Positions 33,550-42,666 of a DNA stretch of 64,000 bases are shown here, piece by piece. A model generated the notes under the pieces. That model was not told the origin of the DNA. It saw only the letters and a list, made by a program, of their open reading frames with translations, and made no database searches. The translations under genes and the position numbers were made by a program. Location of the stretch: positions 62,001-126,000 of the forward strand of contig NZ_JADUCM010000008.1 of the NCBI RefSeq assembly GCF_016009175.1, in the 5' to 3' direction. Every line of letters begins with the position of its first letter. The stretch's first letter is position 1. The stretch comes from Pseudomonas alkylphenolica. GTDB taxonomy: Bacteria; Pseudomonadota; Gammaproteobacteria; Pseudomonadales; Pseudomonadaceae.

Positions 33550-34515
33550 TTAGGGCGGGGCGCGCCAAGGACGCAGCCACCCTGGCCAAGGTCGACGCCT
33601 ATAGTCTCGAAATGCCACCAGCAGTTCTTGGGCAGTAATGCGCCGGCTTGCGGGGTTGATCTTCAGCGCCTGCTGCAGTGCACGCCAACGGTGCCTGGAG
33701 AGGTTGGGTGGACAGCGCAAGACGCGCTCTAGGCGCTGTGCCTGCGCCTGTTTGGCGGTGCAGTGGTGGTACGGGTGATGCCCGCTGGCGAGCTCATAAA
33801 TCAGGCAGGCGAGTGCATAGACGTCCGCAGCGGCGGTCGGTGGGTTGCCCTCTAGCAGTTCCAAAGCGGCGTAACCCGGGGTCCAGGCGATTATGCGGTG
33901 CCGCTGTAGCCGGGGCAGGCCGCTGGAGGTCGCGTGGCTTGACTCGCCAAGACCGAAGTCGAACAAACGAAGCCCATCTGCGCCCAGCATCAGGTTGCCG
34001 GGCTTCAGGTCACCATGCACCAGCGCACAGGCATGAATATGGGCAACGGCATCCAGCGCTGACAGGGTAATGGATTGAAATGCCTCCTCATCCAAGCCCT
34101 GAGGATGGTCATTGATCAACTGATCGAGTGGCGTGCCCTGAAGCCTTTCCATGCTGATGAAGGCACGCTGCGATTGACGGTCGACCTCGAAATGGTAGAA
34201 CCGAACGATATGCGGGTGATGCAGGCGTTGGGTGAGGGCGAACTCACCGAAGAGCAATGCGTTGGCGTCAGGGTATTGCGCATAGTGATCGTTCATCACC
34301 TTGATCGCTACGTAGGGCATCGGGTCGCCAAAGCGCGCGCGAACGGCATCGTGAGCGCTGTAAACGGTGCCCATGCCGCCGATACCGAGCAGCCGCTCCA
34401 GTCTGTAGCGGTCGTTGAGTAATTCCGGAAGCGGCTCAACGGGGCTGGCCGCTGATGGATCGGTGGATGCAGGCCGGGCAGCAAAGGCCATGTACGTAGG
34501 GTTGGCGTGTTTCAT
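33550..34515 (-). CDS. stk1: T6SS serine/threonine protein kinase (Stk1/PpkA type)
   Basis: A 321-residue Hanks-type kinase with the glycine loop GIGGMGTVYSAHD, the ATP lysine in VAIKVMND, the catalytic loop VHGDLKPGNLM (HGD in place of HRD) and DFGLGES. It has no membrane helix or periplasmic domain, so it is the short cytosolic form found in HSI-II clusters. It would phosphorylate a T6SS component, usually an FHA protein, but no fha gene is in the window. The ATG at 34515 overlaps the phosphatase stop in an ATGA quartet. The frame is open far upstream, but that part is antisense noise. Confidence 0.85.
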   Translation of the reverse strand: MKHANPTYMAFAARPASTDPSAASPVEPLPELLNDRYRLERLLGIGGMGTVYSAHDAVRARFGDPMPYVAIKVMNDHYAQYPDANALLFGEFALTQRLHHPHIVRFYHFEVDRQSQRAFISMERLQGTPLDQLINDHPQGLDEEAFQSITLSALDAVAHIHACALVHGDLKPGNLMLGADGLRLFDFGLGESSHATSSGLPRLQRHRIIAWTPGYAALELLEGNPPTAAADVYALACLIYELASGHHPYHHCTAKQAQAQRLERVLRCPPNLSRHRWRALQQALKINPASRRITAQELLVAFRDYRRRPWPGWLRPWRAPP

Positions 34516-35234
34516 AGGCGGATGACTACAGCAGTCAGGTTGTCGCGCGCCGGCCCACGCAGCGCACAGGTGAACAGACGCTCCAGCGCTGCCTGGGGAG
34601 AGCTCAGCCCCAGCGACTGGCTGAGCGCTTCCCGGCTCAGGCTTTGGTACAGCCCATCGCTGCAGAGCAGCAGGACATCGCCTGGCCGGGTTTGAAGTTC
34701 CAGTACATCCAGTGACAACTGCGCCTGCGCCCCCACGGCGCGCGTCAGGGCATGCGCCAAAGGGTGCAGGGCGGCGTCCTGCAGGCTCATCTGTTGTTCG
34801 GCGATCAAGTGTTCCAACAGGGAATGGTCCCGTGATAACTGGTACAGCCGGTGCCCACGCCATAGGTAACAGCGGCTATCGCCTGCCCAGACGCAGGCGA
34901 GCCGGTGCTCTTCCAGCAGTAGCGCCACTACGGTGCTGCCAATGGTCGGATCGTGCCGTTGCGCGGTGATGGTGAACGCTCGGCTCAGGCGCCTGTTGAT
35001 TCCGTGCAAGCAGCGGCGCAAGCGCCCCAGGCGTTGCGAGAACTCACCCTCTGCCGGTAGCGCCCACAGGCTGTCGACTATCAGTCGGCTGGCCAGGTCG
35101 CCGCCCTGATGCCCGCCCATGCCGTCGGCGACTGCCCAGAGCCCGCGTTCCGGGCAGTCGAGGAAGGCATCTTCGTTACGCCGTCGCACTTTGCCAGGAT
35201 CGGTGCGGCCAGCACTGTGCCGATGAGTTGCCAT
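34512..35234 (-). CDS. stp1: T6SS PP2C-type protein phosphatase (Stp1/PppA type)
   Basis: A 240-residue PP2C phosphatase that reverses the kinase's phosphorylation. Metal-binding motifs are visible: RRNEDAFLDCPERGLWAVAD, DGMGGHQGGDLAS, CVWAGDSRCYL and LLLCSDGLYQSL, with a final Asp in ARDNLTAVVIRL. It overlaps tssM by one base (TAATG) and the kinase gene by four, so the three are translationally coupled. The tssM-stp1-stk1 order matches HSI-II. Confidence 0.9.
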   Translation of the reverse strand: MATHRHSAGRTDPGKVRRRNEDAFLDCPERGLWAVADGMGGHQGGDLASRLIVDSLWALPAEGEFSQRLGRLRRCLHGINRRLSRAFTITAQRHDPTIGSTVVALLLEEHRLACVWAGDSRCYLWRGHRLYQLSRDHSLLEHLIAEQQMSLQDAALHPLAHALTRAVGAQAQLSLDVLELQTRPGDVLLLCSDGLYQSLSREALSQSLGLSSPQAALERLFTCALRGPARDNLTAVVIRL

Positions 35235-38200
35235 TACAACGCTGCCGGCAGACGGAAGTTACGAACTGCCGTCAAATCGAATGGATTGGGCGAGCGTTGA
35301 CTCAGAAGCAGATAGTTTGTGCGTAAACCGCCGATATCCGCCTTGAGCATTAATACGTCGCGTCCGCGGTGAGGTTCCTTTTCCATCAGATCAAACAGGC
35401 GAAACAACGACCACTGCCCGGTGTTTTTCTGGATGCCCGTGCGTCGGCCGCCGAGTTCTTCGACAATCAGGCTGGCAAGGCCTTCATCGGCCGCAGCTGG
35501 CCACTGGAAGGTGGCCGGTACGATTGGGCCATGACGGTATTCAAGTTGTTGATCGCCGAGGCGGAAGTCCGCGCGGCTGAGGCTGGCGTCGAGCGAATAA
35601 GGCTCCAGGCTGAACCTGATCAAGGGCTCCGCCGCCTGGTCGGCAAAGAAGCCACGACGGATCTGCTGGACGTTGCCCATCTGCTGCAACACCCCATGTG
35701 ACATGGGGAGGCTGCGTCCTTCGACAGTGCGCAAGCGGTACCGGGTGCCATCGAAGCTGACGAAGGGTTTCAAGTACGTTTCAAAGAAGTTGTCAGCCGT
35801 ACCCTGAACCTTGAAAAACGCCTGGAAATCGGCAAGGGCGACGTCGCTCGTGCTGTGGGCATAGAAGGGGTAACGCCGGTCTAGCGCCGTGGTGTAGACG
35901 CTGTAAAGCTCACCTTGATAGCGCTGGTTCAAGTAGTCGTAGGCATCGCTCAGGACGAGTTGCCAGCTGTCGTCGCTGAGGGATCGCAGCCAGACCATGA
36001 CAGGTGCCGGTAAGCGCGCGGCGGCCGTGCGTACATTGTCCAGCGCACTGCGTTTACCGTTGAGGCGCGCCTTGGCCAGTTCGAAAGCCGCATGGTCGGG
36101 CTGGCTGCCCTGACCAAGGCCAAGCAGTTGCTGATGCAAATCGGCCAGCGCTACCAGCGTGGGGCCCAGTTCCGAACTGGCGCCGTTGTGCTCGTCGAGC
36201 AAGCGGTGTAGGGGCTCGAAGCGCTGCTGCATGGCTGATCTGGCTGTCGCCAGGCGTTTGTTTGCCACGCTGGCCTTTGCTTTCTCGGCGACAGCCTGGA
36301 TCACCGCGTCAGGGTTGCCGGGTGTTTTGTCTGGCGGCCCGGCGTGTTCGCCCCGCTCGGCACCAGGTTCACCCAGGGTCGGGAAGCGCGTGTTGTCACG
36401 TACCTGCGTCAGCAATAGAAGCAAGGGCGAGTTGGCAGCTGCCAGGGCACCGGCATAATCGGCACTTTGAGACAGGCTATCGAGTGGCTGCAATGCCACC
36501 TTGGCCAAGGCCTGATTCCACTGCTCGGCGTAGTCACGGAAGTACAGTTGCTCCAGCTCGACCATCAGCTCCCGTAGCTGGATCGGGTTAAGGTTGCGGG
36601 TGTCGCCCATGACCCAGTTGTCACGCAGCAGCTCGGTTATCAGGCTGGCACTGCGGGCAAGAAAGAACTGCTGGTAGCCTTGCTGTGTGTAGAAACCAGG
36701 AATGACCGCGTGTGTCCCGCTGAACATCGAACCTTGTGCCCCCAGATGCTGGTCCAGTCGGTACTGCGGTAGGCTCCTGGATTGTTCGCGAAGCGCTCGG
36801 TAGGCCAGGCCGGCCAAAGGAACGCTCTGCAAGGCCTGACGGGCTTGTTTCACCAGGGGCTCATCGAGCGGGTAGCTGAAGGGCTGTTCCAGCAAGCGCG
36901 AGAGGTGCTGGTTCAAACTGTGCTGTGCTGAGGCGTTACCGGCGTAGCGCCGATGCCAGTCGGTTGCCAGCCAGTCCTTGAGCGCATCTGCATCACGGTG
37001 CTCAGGGAGCCCGAGCATCAGGTAGGCACGCAGGGTGTTCAGCAACACTTCACGGTTGTTCAGGCTGGCGAGGATTTGCGCTTCCAGCTGTTGCGCAATG
37101 CTTGGAAGCAGTTGTTCAGCCAGTTCGTGCTGGTAGCGTTGGCGCAGTACGGCTGTGGTGGGCTCCCCCTGGTACAGGCCATTGCGCTCATGCAGTGCAA
37201 GGGCGGATTTCGGGGGGAACACCTGGCTGGCACTGTAGCTGGTGTCGAGCGCTGGCAGGATCGCCAAGGCATCGTGTCCAGGCGTAGCGGATGCCTTCTG
37301 TTGGCTGAATGCCAGACCTAAGGTCTGCAGCTGATCGAAGCGTTGATGGTTTTGTACAAATCCACTGGACCAGATCAGACCGAACAGCGCGAGGCAGCCA
37401 AGTGCTCCCGCGTACAGCGCGCGTTGGCCCCAGTACAAACGGCGCGACTCACGCGTATCGAGGTCAGCCAGACCGCCTTCGGGAAAGACCACGCGACTGA
37501 GCAGGTGATGAATGAAGCGGGGCGCACCTTGCCTGGCGCGCAGCGCATGCGCAGACGTTGCAGCGGGCGTTGGCGCGTCCTCTTCGGGGGCGCCGGGTGG
37601 CAATCCGTTCACCCAATGCGGCGCACTGGTCAGGTATACGCCCCGCAATCGGCTGTCCGGTTCATAACGGTTGCCGGCACAGGCGGTTTCCACCAGCAAT
37701 GCGAGGTTGCTGCCGATCAACCCGAGGCGGTGGGGAAAGTCGAGTATCCGGCCTCTGCGCTCGATACTGCGTTCGTGTTGCAAGCGCATGACCACCTGAC
37801 TGTTCAAGCGTCGCAGCACGTCTTCAAAGGCATCGTGCAGGACTGCAGGATCGGTGCCGCGTTCGCCCTCCTTGAAGCTGACCCCCAGCACTTGCCGGCT
37901 TTCCTCATGCGACAACTGGCTGAAGAACGCCTCGAAACCGGGTACGGCATCGGCCTTGGTCAGCACCAGATAGACCGGTAACCGGCTATGCAGATGCTGG
38001 TGGATTTCCAGCAAGCGCTTGCGCACTTGCTCCGCCAGGTACCTCAGGGGTTCAGGGTTGCCATCCAGCAACAGCTCGATCGGCAGGCTGATCATCACGC
38101 CGTCAAGCGGGCGATTGCGTCGCCGCCGGCGCAGCAGCTTCAGCAGGGTGCGCCAGCCTTGAGCGTCGCCTGGCGCTCGCTGCTCAAGGTAACGACCACA

Positions 38201-38755
38201 AGTGTCGAGCACCACGCCTTCTTCGGCAAAGTACCAGTCGCAGTGCTCCGTGGAGGGCGGTGGGCCGCTGGATTGGCCGTCAACGGGGTTCAGCGGAAAT
38301 TTGATGCCGGCGTGATCCAGCAGACTGGTCTTGCCGCTACCCTCAGGACCGATCAACAGATACCAGGGCAGCTCCTTGCGCCACCGGTTACCGTGATTTT
38401 TGTAGAGGCTGGAGCGCTGCAGCGTCAGCACTGCGTCGTTGAAACGACTGCGCAGCGCCGCTTGCGCTTTGCTGTCCGTGTGCGGACGAGGGCCGGGCGG
38501 CTCTCCTTCGGTTACGGGGTCGGCGGCCGTTACTGCCCTGCGTCGCTCGGACACAAGCAGCATCAGGCTCCAGCAAAGGAGCAGGATGCAAATGCTCAGC
38601 AGCCGCGAGCTGACAGTTTCCCAGAAGCGGTGCTCGTCTATGGCCAGCAAAGGGCCAATGAACCAGATGATCACCGCAAGGACCAGAACCAGCAGCAGGC
38701 TCCACAGCCAGCGTTGACGCAGTACGCGGATCGCGGTACCGAAAGCGTTCTTCAT
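35234..38755 (-). CDS. tssM: T6SS membrane complex protein TssM (IcmF)
   Basis: A 1173-residue inner-membrane protein that spans the envelope and normally joins TssL and TssJ to form the T6SS trans-envelope channel. Membrane helices lie at about 16-38 and 51-69. A Walker A motif GPEGSGKTS (about 136-144) is followed by an IcmF-type NTPase domain (VVLDTCGRYLEQ; VYLVLTKADAVPGFEAFF). A third helix lies near 445 (ALYAGALGCLALFGLIWSSG), with the long periplasmic part after it. It appears full length and intact although TssJ, TssK and TssL are missing from the cluster. Confidence 0.93.
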   Translation of the reverse strand: MKNAFGTAIRVLRQRWLWSLLLVLVLAVIIWFIGPLLAIDEHRFWETVSSRLLSICILLLCWSLMLLVSERRRAVTAADPVTEGEPPGPRPHTDSKAQAALRSRFNDAVLTLQRSSLYKNHGNRWRKELPWYLLIGPEGSGKTSLLDHAGIKFPLNPVDGQSSGPPPSTEHCDWYFAEEGVVLDTCGRYLEQRAPGDAQGWRTLLKLLRRRRRNRPLDGVMISLPIELLLDGNPEPLRYLAEQVRKRLLEIHQHLHSRLPVYLVLTKADAVPGFEAFFSQLSHEESRQVLGVSFKEGERGTDPAVLHDAFEDVLRRLNSQVVMRLQHERSIERRGRILDFPHRLGLIGSNLALLVETACAGNRYEPDSRLRGVYLTSAPHWVNGLPPGAPEEDAPTPAATSAHALRARQGAPRFIHHLLSRVVFPEGGLADLDTRESRRLYWGQRALYAGALGCLALFGLIWSSGFVQNHQRFDQLQTLGLAFSQQKASATPGHDALAILPALDTSYSASQVFPPKSALALHERNGLYQGEPTTAVLRQRYQHELAEQLLPSIAQQLEAQILASLNNREVLLNTLRAYLMLGLPEHRDADALKDWLATDWHRRYAGNASAQHSLNQHLSRLLEQPFSYPLDEPLVKQARQALQSVPLAGLAYRALREQSRSLPQYRLDQHLGAQGSMFSGTHAVIPGFYTQQGYQQFFLARSASLITELLRDNWVMGDTRNLNPIQLRELMVELEQLYFRDYAEQWNQALAKVALQPLDSLSQSADYAGALAAANSPLLLLLTQVRDNTRFPTLGEPGAERGEHAGPPDKTPGNPDAVIQAVAEKAKASVANKRLATARSAMQQRFEPLHRLLDEHNGASSELGPTLVALADLHQQLLGLGQGSQPDHAAFELAKARLNGKRSALDNVRTAAARLPAPVMVWLRSLSDDSWQLVLSDAYDYLNQRYQGELYSVYTTALDRRYPFYAHSTSDVALADFQAFFKVQGTADNFFETYLKPFVSFDGTRYRLRTVEGRSLPMSHGVLQQMGNVQQIRRGFFADQAAEPLIRFSLEPYSLDASLSRADFRLGDQQLEYRHGPIVPATFQWPAAADEGLASLIVEELGGRRTGIQKNTGQWSLFRLFDLMEKEPHRGRDVLMLKADIGGLRTNYLLLSQRSPNPFDLTAVRNFRLPAAL

Positions 38756-38778
38756 TCAATCAATCTCTTTTAGGTGGT

Positions 38779-40938
38779 TCAGGCGTACTGTTGCCCGGCG
38801 CGGGTTGCAGGCACTTTCGCCAACCTGGCAGCAGCCTGATTGGTCTCCAGCGCGAGCCAGTCGTGAAGCAACTGGCGTAGCGCCACGGTATCGGGGAGGT
38901 CGCCGAAGACGTCTTGCCAGGCGAGCGTGCGTTGCCCTTGGGCTTTCAGGCGTTTTTGCGTGCGGTTGAGGGCTTTGCGCTGTTCCGTTCGCACTGCGTC
39001 CAGCCGCGTCCGGTCGTCATGGAACAGGGTGCGCAGTTGCAACTCGGTCAAGCGCTCCAGGCGCGGATGGGCGCGGCGTCTGAGGTTGTGACGGAACTGT
39101 GCATAGCTAAGTTCGACAGGGCGCTCCACCTCGACCTGGATGTCTTCGATCTGCAGGCCCAGTTGCTCGCGCTCCTTGGTGGTAAACAACGCGCCCTGAT
39201 GCTGGGCAACACTGTTGTACCAGCGCAGCAGTGTTGCCAGCGATGCGTTGGCGTAGCCGGGGTCGTTGAAATGCTCGGCCATCGAGAGCAGCTGTTTGAC
39301 CATGCTGTCACGCTCGGGCATATCGCCCTTGAGCTCGATCTCGCTGGCGAACCTGGCGCAGGTCAGCTCTTCGACGGCGGCGCAACCGGGTTGCCACAGC
39401 ACCGAGGAGGCCGGGCTCAGACCGGCCTTGCGTGGCATGAAATGCCGTTGCTCGCCATGGTGCTGATAGGGATTGCCACGCAGGTTTATCAGGCCCGCCA
39501 GCAGCAACACGGCAGCAAACACCGGGTTGCCGATTGCAGCGATCAACAAGGTGCTGCCTGGCACCGCCATTTTCCATTCAGCGTCCATCCAGGGAGCCGG
39601 CACGCTCGGGATCGGGTCGTTGTGATTGACCAGGCGATGATGGACGATGGCTTGGGCAGCCTGGATGAATGTGCTGTCGCCGGTGCGAGGGGCGCCATAA
39701 GTGTAGAGCTGCAGGTCGTCGGAGTACTCGCGGTTTAACCATTCCGCAAGCAGTAATGCGATGGCACCGCCCAGGCTGTGGCCGCACACTAGGATGGTTT
39801 GACTGCCGGTATAGAAAGCGTCCATGTAGGCTTCTACAAACCGTCTGGCGGCCAGGAATGCATCGTGGAACCCGCGATGGATCTTCCCTTTTCCATCGAC
39901 GTGCGGCACTTGTCGGGCATCCATGTCGCGGACGAAGTCGGCCAGCTCCTGACTGCCGCGCACCGAGATCAGCACGTACCGGTCGTTGTGGGTTATGAAC
40001 GCCTGGGTTTCCGTGTCCTGGTGGTGAAGAAAGTGCACGTGTTCGGGATGGTCCCATTGTTCCCTGGCTTCCTTTGCATAGCGTTGCGGGTCATACGGCA
40101 CGATCTCCAGGCGTTTGGAGTAGGGCACCTCTTCACAGAGCAGGTGGAACGGGCCGCTTTCCTTGAACTGCGTCGGACGGACCAGGTGACCGAGTTGGCT
40201 GTGGAGTACGTTGGCGATGCAACCGGGGGTTGTGTAGGGGGGCGGTGTGGGGGCTTCATCGGCAGCGCGGGCCTTGTGGAACGGGGCATAGCTGAGCACC
40301 GCCATCATCGACAGGTGGTAGGCATTGAGGGCACAGAATGCCTTGTCGCCGGAGAACATCGGGCTTAGCGCACGCAGGGCCTTGACCTCGAGCACATGGT
40401 GCTTGCTGACCATCAAGGCGATGCCGGCGCAGGTGTTGGCGTGGGTGCAGGCCTCCTTGAGATACGGCCAGGGGCGCGCCGTCAGGGTGGTGTCGGGCTC
40501 CGGCAGGTGGGCGGCTTCATCGGGCCTGGCGAAGTCGCGGACTTCGACCTGGAGAAAGACCGCCTTCTCCTGTTCGGCACGTTGGCGGGCGAGGTAGGTG
40601 CGGCCATTGTCGCGGGGGCCGGTGGGGGATTGTTCGGCGGCGACCTGAAGGGCGGTTAGTGGGAGTTTGAAATGCTTTCGGATCTGGAGTTCGTCATACC
40701 AGGGATCTACCGCACCTTGATATGGCATAGAGAGATCCAGGATTAATGGGCCGCAGTAGAAGTTCTTCAAGTAGCCGAAACCCTCGCTATCCAGGGTCCC
40801 CGAGTAGGACATGCCCATACGGTCATGCAGGACGTAGTTGAGGCCGGCATATGGTGTAGCTTCGCCATGTTCGTCTACCAGGCGAAAGCTGCACCAGTAC
40901 CCGCGCTTGGGGCAGGTTTCCTTGAATTCAAATGTCAT
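38779..40938 (-). CDS. T6SS lipase effector (Tle type, class 3 lipase fold)
   Basis: A 719-residue predicted phospholipase. The lipase_3-type core holds VCGHSLGGAIALL with nucleophile Ser388, Asp441 in VNHNDPIPSVP and His493/His494 in YQHHGEQ, a complete Ser-Asp-His triad. The first 80 residues (GYWCSFRLVDEHGEATPYAG; YSGTLDSEGFGYLKNFYCGP) look like a small beta domain that could bind the VgrG spike or adaptor. A hydrophobic stretch lies near 460-485. The gene sits 7 bases after the first of three lipoprotein immunity genes and two genes from a DUF4123 adaptor and vgrG. Together these point to an antibacterial membrane-degrading effector delivered by this VgrG. GGAG lies 9 bases before the start. 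Confidence 0.88.
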   Translation of the reverse strand: MTFEFKETCPKRGYWCSFRLVDEHGEATPYAGLNYVLHDRMGMSYSGTLDSEGFGYLKNFYCGPLILDLSMPYQGAVDPWYDELQIRKHFKLPLTALQVAAEQSPTGPRDNGRTYLARQRAEQEKAVFLQVEVRDFARPDEAAHLPEPDTTLTARPWPYLKEACTHANTCAGIALMVSKHHVLEVKALRALSPMFSGDKAFCALNAYHLSMMAVLSYAPFHKARAADEAPTPPPYTTPGCIANVLHSQLGHLVRPTQFKESGPFHLLCEEVPYSKRLEIVPYDPQRYAKEAREQWDHPEHVHFLHHQDTETQAFITHNDRYVLISVRGSQELADFVRDMDARQVPHVDGKGKIHRGFHDAFLAARRFVEAYMDAFYTGSQTILVCGHSLGGAIALLLAEWLNREYSDDLQLYTYGAPRTGDSTFIQAAQAIVHHRLVNHNDPIPSVPAPWMDAEWKMAVPGSTLLIAAIGNPVFAAVLLLAGLINLRGNPYQHHGEQRHFMPRKAGLSPASSVLWQPGCAAVEELTCARFASEIELKGDMPERDSMVKQLLSMAEHFNDPGYANASLATLLRWYNSVAQHQGALFTTKEREQLGLQIEDIQVEVERPVELSYAQFRHNLRRRAHPRLERLTELQLRTLFHDDRTRLDAVRTEQRKALNRTQKRLKAQGQRTLAWQDVFGDLPDTVALRQLLHDWLALETNQAAARLAKVPATRAGQQYA

Positions 40939-40944
40939 CCGTGA

Positions 40945-41799
40945 TTACTCCGTGCAGCCGGGGTAGACCGTGCAGGTCTGACCGTTCATTTGAAAGGTTT
41001 TGAAGATCGGAGGCTTCTGGCAACGTTGCCACCCACCTTCTCTAGGGAGGCAAGGTTTCCAGCCATTTGGAAACTTGATCCATGTATCGTCGCGGTAGGG
41101 CTCTTCCTCCGGATTAACCTCAATCGCCAACGTCACCGTCTTGCCGGGCAGTTGGTCGTATTGCAGGTAGGCGCCGGCGCCTTTGCAGGTCAGCAATTTG
41201 CTGATTTCGCCCAGACGGGCTCTGGCCTTGCTTTGCTGAAACAGCCACTCACATCGCCCGGTGATCGGCAGCACGCCGCGGCTGTCGAAGCCTGGCGCGT
41301 TGGCGGGCAAGGTTCTGGTAATGACCAACCCACCGCGGGCATAGGTCTCCTGCCAGCGTTGCGGGCCGTAGCGACCATCGACTTCGAGGTCGACGGCGGT
41401 CAGTTGCATCGTGCACAGGCCCACCGCGTAAGTCAGCGGCAGGTTGAGCGCAAAGGCATGGGCAGTGGCCTGGATCGGCACGATATGGGTGGTGCCGTAG
41501 CTGCGCGCGCCCCATTCGCCGCGGATGTTCTGGCGCTGGCAGGTGCGGCGCTGTGGCTCGACAGGGTGATAGGACGGTGTGACACGCAAGCCGAACTGGG
41601 CGGGTAACTCGCCGGCGAAGGTAAAGCTGTCCCCGCCATTGCGCCCGGTCGCCGAGAGCGCACTTTCCTTGACGGTCATGGCGATCCAGCTGCAGCCCGA
41701 CACCCCGGCCATTACCATGCCGATGGCTGCAAGGCGCAGGCGCCGGGTGCTGCCTTTGAGAGAGCGACCGAGGTGAGTTTGGTTGGGTGCGAACGTCAT
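40945..41799 (-). CDS. Lipoprotein immunity protein, tandem copy 1
   Basis: A 284-residue lipoprotein with signal RLRLAAIGMVMAGVSGC; the lipobox cysteine is Cys36 and Ser follows it, predicting the outer membrane. It is the copy closest to the lipase gene and so the best candidate for the cognate immunity. The first 62 residues differ from copy 2 at only four positions and the last 20 are shared by all three copies, while the middle (about 65-205) diverges. The stop and the next start are fixed by the junction motif GGAGTAATCACGG. The periplasmic location fits protection against a phospholipase. Confidence 0.75.
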   Translation of the reverse strand: MTFAPNQTHLGRSLKGSTRRLRLAAIGMVMAGVSGCSWIAMTVKESALSATGRNGGDSFTFAGELPAQFGLRVTPSYHPVEPQRRTCQRQNIRGEWGARSYGTTHIVPIQATAHAFALNLPLTYAVGLCTMQLTAVDLEVDGRYGPQRWQETYARGGLVITRTLPANAPGFDSRGVLPITGRCEWLFQQSKARARLGEISKLLTCKGAGAYLQYDQLPGKTVTLAIEVNPEEEPYRDDTWIKFPNGWKPCLPREGGWQRCQKPPIFKTFQMNGQTCTVYPGCTE

Positions 41800-41805
41800 C
41801 CGTGA

Positions 41806-42660
41806 TTACTCCGTGCAGCCGGGATAGACCGTGCAGGTCTGGCCGTTCATTTGGAAGGTTTGGAATGTGGGCGGGTTTCTACACCAGCGCCAACCACTAC
41901 TTTCTTGCGCACAGGGTTTCCACCCGTTCGGGAATTTGATCCAGGTTTCATCGTGCGAGGGCTCTTCCTCCGGATTAACCTCAATCGCCAACGTCACCGT
42001 CTTGCCGGGCAGTTGGTCGTATTGCAGAGAAGTTCCGGTCGCAGAGCATTGAAGGAGCTTCTCAAGTTCGCCGAACCTGGACCTGGCCTCGCTCTGTTTG
42101 AATAACCATCTGCATTCGGCGGTAAATGAAAGCGTGCTCTGATCGTTGAACCCTGGTACACCTTCAGGCAGTGCTTCAGTTACCCTGAAATGGCCAGGAG
42201 CAGACGTCCGCTGCCATGCCTGATCACCATGAGCGGCATGGATTACCAGGTCGATTTTGGTCAGTCGCAGAGTGCAAAGCCCTACCGTATAGGTCAGCGG
42301 CAATGCGACTGCGAATGAGTGTGCAGTGTCCTGGATCGGTACGGCATGGGTGGTGCCGTAGCTGCGCGCGTTCCACTCGCCGCGGACGTTCTGGCGCTGA
42401 CAGGTACTACGCTGTGGGTCGATCGGGTAGTAGAAAGGGTTTACGTCCAGCCCGAAGTGCGCCGGTATTTTCCCGGCAAAGGTGAAGTTGTCCCCGCCGT
42501 TGCGCCCGGTCGCCGAGAGCGCGCTTTCCTTGCCGGCCATGGCGATCCAGCTGCAGCCCGACACCCCGGCCATTACCATGCCGATGGCTGCAAGGCGCAG
42601 GCGCCGGGTGCTGCCTCTGAGAGAGCGACCGAGGTGAGTTTGGTTGGGTGCGAACGTCAT
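41806..42660 (-). CDS. Lipoprotein immunity protein, tandem copy 2
   Basis: A 284-residue paralogue of copy 1, starting exactly 861 bases from it, with the same lipobox (VSGC, Cys36) and nearly the same ends. The middle differs (for example ERTSAPGHFRV-like sequence against ETYARGGLVIT), so it probably recognises a different lipase allele. The shared ends can be read in the DNA, where the stretch coding for YDQLPGKTVTLAIEVNPEE is almost unchanged between copies. Its role in neutralising non-self effectors is inferred. Confidence 0.72.
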   Translation of the reverse strand: MTFAPNQTHLGRSLRGSTRRLRLAAIGMVMAGVSGCSWIAMAGKESALSATGRNGGDNFTFAGKIPAHFGLDVNPFYYPIDPQRSTCQRQNVRGEWNARSYGTTHAVPIQDTAHSFAVALPLTYTVGLCTLRLTKIDLVIHAAHGDQAWQRTSAPGHFRVTEALPEGVPGFNDQSTLSFTAECRWLFKQSEARSRFGELEKLLQCSATGTSLQYDQLPGKTVTLAIEVNPEEEPSHDETWIKFPNGWKPCAQESSGWRWCRNPPTFQTFQMNGQTCTVYPGCTE

Positions 42661-42666
42661 CCGTGA

